Of a stretch of DNA of 64,000 bases, positions 57,500-64,000 are shown piece after piece; position 1 is the first letter of the stretch, and the number at the start of each line of letters is the position of its first letter. The notes beneath the pieces are model-generated. The model made no database searches. It saw only the letters and a list, made by a program, of their open reading frames with translations, and was not told the origin of the DNA. This DNA comes from Choanephora cucurbitarum (Eukaryota > Mucoromycota > Mucoromycetes > Mucorales > Choanephoraceae): positions 62,001 through 126,000 of the forward strand of contig JAIWNI010000073.1 in assembly GCA_025331435.1 (NCBI GenBank), written 5' to 3'. A program made the translations under genes and the position numbers.

Positions 57500-58471
57500 T
57501 TATTTTATTTCAATGGCAACCTCTTCTCTGACCAAATTGTTGACATACATAAATCTCGAGAAAGTGACATATAACCATCGGAACCAGACCAATTGGCTCT
57601 CATGTTGACGCATTGCTTTGTGTGTCAACAAATAAGCCAATGGTGGAGACACGAGTTGAAGGCTCTCTGGCTTCTTGGGTATCAATAAGTCAGCAAATCC
57701 AATATATTTGCGAACTAATGAGACAGATTCAAGGCGATACAATGTCACATTAGGACGTTGTTGCACAAAATGTCTTATTGTCTAATCAGTATACATTCCA
57801 AATTATTTTTTGATTGGCTAACAAAAAAACTTACTTGGCTCCATGATACAATGCTATATGATTAGGATGGCCAGAAACACCATGGTCATCAAATGTAATG
57901 ATCTATTAGATCAAATGAGTACTTCTTATCTTTCTCAAATCATTAATTACCGTATCAATCTTGTGTTTCACTACATAATCACGTAGAGTTTGTGCAATTA
58001 ATGCCTTATCCCATTGATGATGCATACCATCTTGTAAGTGACTATACAAGAAATTCTCATTAACCATGTCATTTTTTTTCAGTGCTTATCTATTGATTTA
58101 CGCATGGTCCATTGATTTGATATGGTTAGGTGAAATACCAAATACTTGACAACTTTTAGTCAGTTCTTTTTTACGTTGAATTCCTAACCCCTCAGCATTT
58201 CCTTTGGGTCGATTTGGTGAGCCTCAACTCCTGTTGTGTCTATCTATTCTCTACCTGTGGATAGGCACAAGACATGCATGCGCGCCTTTGTTAAAGTCTT
58301 AAGTGAAGTGAGAGTAGGTCCAAAGAACATACACTCATCGTCAGGATGAGCAGTTAATAGTAAAACAGTCCTATTCTTGAAAGGCAATACTTTTTCAAAG
58401 TGAGCCAGACTGAAATAAGCATATGTCAATAAGGAAACAATAAACACTAGGCTCAAAATGACACTGAGCAT
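57500..58471 (-). CDS. gpi12: GlcNAc-PI de-N-acetylase (PIG-L/Gpi12)
   Basis: Second step of GPI-anchor synthesis, on the cytosolic face of the ER. Exons 58471-58255, 58201-58102, 58041-57951, 57902-57835 and 57773-57500 give 249 residues, the family size. One N-terminal membrane segment (MLSVILSLVFIVSLLTYAYF) precedes the zinc-binding AHPDDE motif (LLLTAHPDDECMFFGPTL). Then follow LCLSTGNAEGLG.QRKKEL, LQDGMHHQWD, and the second metal-site motif ITFDDHGVSGHPNH. The last intron uses the acceptor at 57774-57775, because the nearer AG breaks the frame. Its start lies 121 bp from the RPC53 stop. Confidence 0.93.
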
Positions 58472-58592
58472 TGTATACTGAAAGAGAGAGAAAAAGAAGA
58501 GGGGGAGGGACAGAAAAAAAAAGAAAGAAACTACTTTGGTTTAAAAGTCAGACTTCTTTTTGAAATTAAGGCATAATACACAAACGTTTTTA

Positions 58593-60101
58593 TTAGGCTT
58601 GATTGTCTGTTTCTTCTGTATTCAAGAGATCATCCATATTAGGAATACACACAAACTTCTGTACAATATGGCCCAACTCAATTGCCTTTTTTGTTTCTTC
58701 GCTTTCGTGATCCACCACCATCACATTCTCGAGGAAGGTAGCTTGTAAGCCTTGATTGACGTCCAACAACACATTACCAAATCGCATCTTCATCTTTCCA
58801 GATTTATAGACCACAAGTTTACCTACTTGACCACTAGGCATATCCTCTAGACTCATGCCAGACATAGCATCTTCCAGTGATGATTTCTTGGCTGCTGAGG
58901 GCAATTCATTGGCCTCCACACCTTCTTCTTTCTTTTCTGGTACATCTTCCTCTGTCTCCTTTTTGGTTTTTTCGAACTGAGGCACGACCATAGGCAATTG
59001 GAAGAACAACAATTCTTCCTCTGCCACACAGACAAGACGCTCCTTTTCATCAAGAGCAAAAATGTTTTGTGCAGGTGCATCACTGCTCATATAAATCTTT
59101 GATAGTTTACTTGGATCGACATCTTCTTCCTCTTCTTCTTGTGGCTGTGTTTCTGGCTCCTTTGGTATGTCCATATCTACATCTTCTGTCTTTACTTTGT
59201 CTATCGCCATACTATCTTCATTCTCTGTTGGTTTGGTCTTTTTGGACTTGACTCTCATCCATGGTACTTGATGTAACTTTTGCTCTAATGTCACTGGATC
59301 GATATCAGTATCTTGTGCTGAAATATGTCTAAATGTCACAGGTGTATCTTTGCCCAGACTGTTGGTGAACATCTCAATCATATCTGAGTTTTCGCTTTCG
59401 CCTTCTGCTCGACTAGGTACATCACCACCATAAGAGGCAAATCCACCACCACCAAAGCCGCCTGGGCGATTACGTGAAACGGCAGAGGGACCTAGTGAGA
59501 AAATACCGGAGGCTGTAGATGTATCGACCATGATCAAGCCTCTTCCTCTTCCACGGCCACGGCCGGCACCTCCTCGACCTCCTCGACCTCCACGTTCACT
59601 TCTCTGTGGTTTGTTTAATGCTTCATCAATGGCTGAAGAAGATCTACAGAAAGTGATAAATACACATGTGTGCCACCCACTTGGTGTTCACTTACACTTC
59701 TTTCTTGTTTCTCTTCAAAGGAATAGTAGGTTTGAATTTCATCTACATAGTATCATGGATCAATCAATAAAAAGCATTCCAAATAAACGCTATCTCTCCG
59801 TTACCTTGGCTGAAGTACCTCGAGACTTTTGGCCGTCATTGATACTCGGTAAACGTCCAGAATTTGTGTTTTCGGGACGAATGGTTCCAATACTGGCTGG
59901 CATGGCGGATGGTTCAGACGTTGTTTCGTTAGCGCCTGAAGAAGATTCACCTCCTTCAGTTGAAGCGGCAGCAGCGGCGGCAGCAGCGGCCTCACGTTTG
60001 ATAGCTGCTGCAGTTTTGCCACCTCTCTTTACAGGAGCAAATCGCTTTGTTTGTTTTTTGACACCAGGTGCAATAGGTGCTCCGTCAGTAGGTTCAGACA
60101 T
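58593..60101 (-). CDS. rpc53: RNA polymerase III subunit Rpc53/RPC4
   Basis: Subunit of the Rpc53-Rpc37 heterodimer used in Pol III termination and reinitiation. Exons 60101-59805, 59742-59696 and 59643-58593 give 464 residues. The N-terminus is disordered (poly-Ala run at about 36-45, then RGG/GRGRGRGRG). The C-terminal RPC4 domain is typical: FFQLPMVVPQFE in the middle, then GQVGKLVVYKSGKMKMRFGN and LDVNQGLQATFLENVMVVD. An E/K-rich insert separates the halves. The gene is in tandem with gpi12. Confidence 0.93.
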
Positions 60102-61441
60102 GATAGTTTAGTTTGTGTTAGAAAAAAAAAAGATATGTCAATTTTTTTTACTATAAGCTTTTTTAAGAAAATTTTCGACAGTCACTTATTTTGGTGTGGT
60201 TTGGGTGTACCCAAAGGCTCCCAAGCTACTTTAATGGAAAATACACCTTTGAACTGTCTAAGCTGTGTCTTTTCTTCACATTGAAAATTTCCATTTAAGA
60301 GCACCAATTTCAGTAATGGTTAATTTGGAGCGCAATATCCTGATAGTGAACATTCAGGGAGTTGCATTGTTGAGTCATAGGATGAGAAACTCAATGGTTT
60401 CACCAAGCAGTAATGTTAGCACTGGATGAGCTCTAGAAAGAAGGACCAAACAAGTATTGTAGAGGTACGCTACTACTCGTTTCAAAGCATGCATTGGTGC
60501 TGTTTGTCTCAATAATTCTATCTTTTGAGAAACAGTTATGAGCCATGTTAAAGTTAACTTGTAATGGCCATGTTAAGCGCAACACCCGTTATGTCAGTTG
60601 TAAATGCTTCTTCTGGTATCAGGAATTGCTTTTGTTGGTCTATGATATATATGTCTGAAATGCGAAAGAGCATGGTGTTTTTAAGCTGCCATCGGTCTAG
60701 ATGCAGGATTATTTCCAACAGATGATAATACCCAAGTATGACTTCGTGGCTCATTTATCCGCAATGGTGTCTTTATTCCTTAAATGAATTTCCAGGTTCT
60801 TTGTTCTAGACAAGTAGACGAAACAAATATCTGGAATGCAATCCTTGGCTTGAGAAGCATCAAGAATGAAGGCATGCAGATAGCTTTTAGTATGAAGACT
60901 GATGGCTGTATGATCAGTGTGCCTTTTTTTTTGAAGAGATAATCATTTATATTGTTTCCCAAGAACAAAAGGACACAAGAGCATGAACAATTGGACAAAA
61001 GGTCTTTGTTCTCTTTACAAAAATCTTTTTGGTACAATAGTTGCTTTATTTAAGAGTGTACATATTCTTGAGAAATGCACTTTTACATTAAGCATACTCT
61101 TAAATCGAATGACAATTTAGAACTTGAAGCGATTTCTAAGCTAAAGGATTACTACTCTCAAATCAAACACTTCTAAATCAAGCGATTACTGTATCACTGG
61201 AAATGATTGGGTTGATGGCATTGGTAAGCATGAATGTGGATAGTTACAAAGCCTTTGCCCAACGTATATCTGTATATTCAAAGGCGTCCGCGATATTATA
61301 TGAGAAGTAGGCTGTGATGCGCAACTGCTGACCAAGCAGTACTCTTTTGCTTGTGAGTAATGCTCTCTACAACATGCAAGTTGGCTCATTCTTTATCAAA
61401 GGGCTCTAGAAGGAGAACATACAGGGCTCATTTCTTTTTCA
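60102..61441. other. Spacer with probable Tc1/pogo-type debris
   Basis: The minus strand from 61193 reads TACAGTAATCGCTTGATTTA, like a Tc1/pogo terminal repeat with a TA flank. A weakly similar CAGTAATGGTTAATTTGG lies at about 60314. This would bound about 880 bp with no readable transposase. The rest is AT-rich. Confidence 0.35.
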
Positions 61442-61755
61442 GGACCTGCAGATGATACCAAAAGAACTGTTGTTGCGTGTGGCAATGCACACATCCGCAT
61501 TGTTGCCGAAAGAGCTATTGTAATTCCTGTTGACGAATTCCGTACTTCTGCCACCTGTTGCCGCTGCCATCAGCGGCTTGATCTTGTTCGTGCTTCCATG
61601 TAAGTCTTTAACCATCGTTCACTATAGTTCTAGAATTGAGATATGAATGTCTCTATCAATATCAGAAGCAACCTGATGGAATACATCCGTTCGGATCACA
61701 TTTTTGAATTAAAACTAGCTGCATTAACAGAAGACCAACAAGATCAAAGACTATA
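61442..61755 (+). pseudogene. Fanzor/TnpB-like C-terminal remnant (zinc ribbon half)
   Basis: Two exons (61442-61599, 61666-61755) read PADDTKRTVVACGNAHIRIV, then VIPVDEFRTSATCCRCHQRL. The (V/I)DEFRTS-x-x-C-x-x-C motif is typical of the zinc-ribbon region of eukaryotic Fanzor nucleases (TnpB relatives), found in Mucorales genomes as mobile-element cargo. The second CxxC and the final RuvC aspartate region (NRD-x-N/S-A) are missing. The second exon (NLMEYIRSDHIFELKLAALT) does not match that family. No start or upstream RuvC motifs seen. Likely a dead remnant, or the end of a host protein that took over the domain. Confidence 0.5.
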
Positions 61756-61919
61756 GATAGAGTCCACCATATGCTTCTTTTTTGTCTGGCGAAAGTAAAG
61801 AATTTCAAATGCAAAAGAACAGAATGTCACTCAAGGTCAAGACACCCAAAGTATCTAACACCATTATCACATACTCTTATTCTCTAAATCACAGTGCATC
61901 ATATTGTCCTAAGCCACAA

Positions 61920-62975
61920 CTATAACACGGATAGCTTTTTATTTGCAAAAGCCAGTTTAGCCTGTGTGTTATCTACTTGAACATCCAAACTTTCCAACAG
62001 ACTGATTTGATTCTCTAGTTCATGATGGATAGCAAATCCCAGCTCCTTTTGACGACCAAGCATCTGACTGAATTGTTCAATATGATCGTCTTGTTCTTGC
62101 ATGACTTGCGTCTGATAATCCAATAATTCCTTGTTGTCTAATCCCCTTGTGAGCTCAGTTTCCTCAAACTTCTTTTGTTCCTTCTGTTGTCTCAAAAAAG
62201 CAGCACCAAACGCCCTTCCACCACTCGGCTTGCATAGAACTGGGCTGACCTCCTTCTCTACCGATCGGGGCAACGTTCGTTTGTCCTCTTGACGCACAGT
62301 ACTGACAAGCTGCTGAAGGACAGTATATTCAGTCTTGAGGTTGTTCAGTTTATCCTGCCTTCTTCTCTCTTCGCCTGCTACCACCAACGGCGAGAGTTCA
62401 TGCAGACTGGACTCAAGCAGGGTGAGTCGGGAAGACAAGGTAACGAGACCCTTTTTGGCCTTCAGTTCACATTGCATAGCATCCGATACCTCGTGCTGAC
62501 CTTGATGAGCGTTTCGGCTGTTGATCAATGACCGAACCTCTCGCGTGATGCCAACAAGCTGATCGTACTCATCTAGCCAAGAACCATACGTCAAGTTATC
62601 GTTGACTGTCATGTTGTCAGGCAGACCCAGAAACCGAGACCAGATCTCTGTCTTTCGCCAACGGTCGTCGCGACAGCTATGGAGTGTACGCAAGTAACCT
62701 TCCAGTCGTTCTCTACGGTCATTAATACGGTCAGGAGAACTGATGGTAGAAGGAAAGAACCGTTTTTGGGGTAATTGGGCAGGTACAGGATTATGCGGGA
62801 ACGTGTGAGAGAGTTGTTTATGCAAATTGATGAAATCTGAGTATCTTTTCCAGACTTGCCATTGTCGTACAGCAGCCTGTATATCAATACGGTACATCAC
62901 ATACGCTTTAGGGTCATACCGTGTTTCAATCTCTTTAATAAAGATAGCCTGAACAGAACTTTGGTTGTTTGACAT
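61920..62975 (-). CDS. vam7: Vam7-like PX-domain Qc-SNARE
   Basis: Soluble SNARE for vacuole/lysosome fusion, recruited by PI3P. 351 residues from the ATG at 62975 (MSNNQSSVQAIFIKEIETRY). A longer frame starting at 63047 adds a hydrophobic stretch not expected in Vam7. The PX domain spans about residues 5-115 with the PI3P site arginine in WKRYSDFINLHKQL. A coiled middle follows. A C-terminal Qc SNARE motif spans about 290-350 (MQEQDDHIEQFSQMLGRQKE, then NQISLLESLDVQVDNTQ) with the zero-layer Gln in NQISLL. As in Vam7, no transmembrane anchor follows. Intronless. Confidence 0.9.
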   Translation of the reverse strand: MSNNQSSVQAIFIKEIETRYDPKAYVMYRIDIQAAVRQWQVWKRYSDFINLHKQLSHTFPHNPVPAQLPQKRFFPSTISSPDRINDRRERLEGYLRTLHSCRDDRWRKTEIWSRFLGLPDNMTVNDNLTYGSWLDEYDQLVGITREVRSLINSRNAHQGQHEVSDAMQCELKAKKGLVTLSSRLTLLESSLHELSPLVVAGEERRRQDKLNNLKTEYTVLQQLVSTVRQEDKRTLPRSVEKEVSPVLCKPSGGRAFGAAFLRQQKEQKKFEETELTRGLDNKELLDYQTQVMQEQDDHIEQFSQMLGRQKELGFAIHHELENQISLLESLDVQVDNTQAKLAFANKKLSVL

Positions 62976-64000
62976 GATGAGAAATAAAGATAAGAGAAAA
63001 AAAAAGGGAAAACAGAACATCTCTTTATATGTACACTGTCTATGCATAGAGGCGTACTTTATTTTGTTGTTGTAAAGTATAAACTGGAACGGGTTTTCTT
63101 TATTTTTGTTTGTTTATAGCCCTTGTGCCTAAAGCTTTTCCTCTCTAGAGTACCCCAGTCCAGTCATAAACAAAACCATTTCTATCTTAGCAACACACGA
63201 TCGTAAGATTGGTTGGAATGCAGCCTATAACTCACCCTAAAGACAAGACTTTTTTTTTAATCTTTCTTTCTCTCATTTATCTTTCTTTTTTTTTCTCTTA
63301 TAGTGGCATAGAAAGGAGTTGTGCTGACAACCTCCTTTCTCTCTTGCTCTTCTCCTTCCCTCTTTCCTTTTTGTTCTCTTTCTATCTTATCACTCATTTC
63401 TTTAGGGAATAGACTATTGACTGAAGGACACAAAGAAAAGGAATTGAGGCTTCAACAAGTAGATTGGAAATAGGTTATCTGTACTACAGATGAAAGAATT
63501 TTTCAAATTTAAATGCAACCAATTAAATGTCTTTCTTTTTTATTCTCCTAATTGCTTGGGGGCGAAAGAGGGAGGAGACACGCTGGCTTATTCTTTTCTC
63601 TCTCTCTTTCTCTTTCATTCACTCATACTCATTGCTTCTTTAAGCCTTTGTTTACTGTTATTTTATCATATCATAAAATGAGGAATAAGCTTTTATGATT
63701 GACAGAACAAAAAGAGAGAAAAAAAAAGAAAATAAGGATATAGACACAGACAATGAATATATACGCAATCAAAAATAAAAAAAGAGACAAGGGTAAAAAA
63801 AGAGAACTAAAAAAAGAAAAAAATGACAATTATTGGTTCACATGGAACAGTCACCGCGGAAGTTGAATGGAAAACTATAAAAAGGAGACGTAATCTGAAC
63901 AAAACTGCGAAAAAAAAATTATTTTTTTACCTTTTAATCCGCTTTTCTACACTTTTTTTTTCTTTCAATATCACTTCAAGCTCTTCAAGATTATTCTTTG
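62976..64000. other. Terminal spacer, pyrimidine-rich
   Basis: No gene recognised. Long C/T-rich stretches (63245-63400, 63590-63620) and a T-rich end (63925-63965) resemble the leader or promoter tracts seen upstream of genes in this window, so a gene may start just past the right edge. Confidence 0.4.

Noticed and set aside
57774..57834. Apparent frame error at the last gpi12 intron
   Set aside because: Using the acceptor at 57774-57775 keeps the frame and the family length; the nearer AG is simply not used.
59790..60111. Plus-strand ORF rich in Ala/Pro opposite RPC53
   Set aside because: Shadow of the minus-strand RPC53 N-terminal low-complexity region.
62976..63047. N-terminal extension of Vam7 with a hydrophobic segment
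   Set aside because: Vam7 is a soluble PX-SNARE; the internal Met at 62975 fits the family start.

Overview
The window is eukaryotic and most likely from an early-diverging fungus of the Mucoromycota, probably Mucorales (inferred; no species marker seen). It has AT-rich spacers and dense genes broken by many short introns (mostly about 45-75 nt, GTAAGT-type donors, CTAA(T/C)-like branch points). The gene set is fungal (Dhh1, Pds5, Opy2-like, Sur7-like, Vam7), with animal-shared genes missing from budding yeast (Mago, PTAR1, a PPP1R21/FERRY-like protein). LINE, Tc1/mariner and Fanzor-like remnants also fit.

Layout. 1-12957 is accessory and repeat-rich. It holds a rearranged LINE (1-3946), a multi-exon lineage-specific gene with a PD-(D/E)XK-like signature (4787-6656), a higher-order tandem repeat (7501-8016), a fold-back MITE (8104-8466), and LINE and Tc1 fragments. 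12958-37855 is a conserved block: importin-7/8 (+), UDP-galactose 4-epimerase (+), Dhh1 (-), Pds5 (+), PTAR1 (+), an MFS monocarboxylate-type carrier (+), a PPP1R21-like coiled-coil protein (+) and Prp31 (+). 37856-42875 is a gene-poor island dominated by a 2.9-kb unit bounded by 142-145-bp inverted repeats identical apart from one homopolymer. 42876-60101 is conserved again: RhoGEF (+), mitochondrial TPR protein (-), GTP cyclohydrolase II (+), a stand-alone GNL3L/Grn1-domain protein (+), Opy2-like (-), Sur7-like (-), Mago (+), an HMG-box protein resembling Nhp10 (-), Gpi12/PIG-L (-) and Rpc53/RPC4 (-). 60102-61755 holds transposon debris with a Fanzor/TnpB-like zinc-ribbon tail, followed by Vam7 (-) and a pyrimidine-rich end.

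The genes are housekeeping functions in nuclear import, cohesion, splicing and the exon junction complex, mRNA decay, Pol III transcription, GPI synthesis, riboflavin, vacuole fusion and Rho signalling. They do not form a pathway cluster. Exon models were built by hand so that every junction keeps frame; two places resisted this (importin near 14,100 and the MFS gene near 30,000) and are flagged. No tRNA, rRNA or CRISPR array was recognised.
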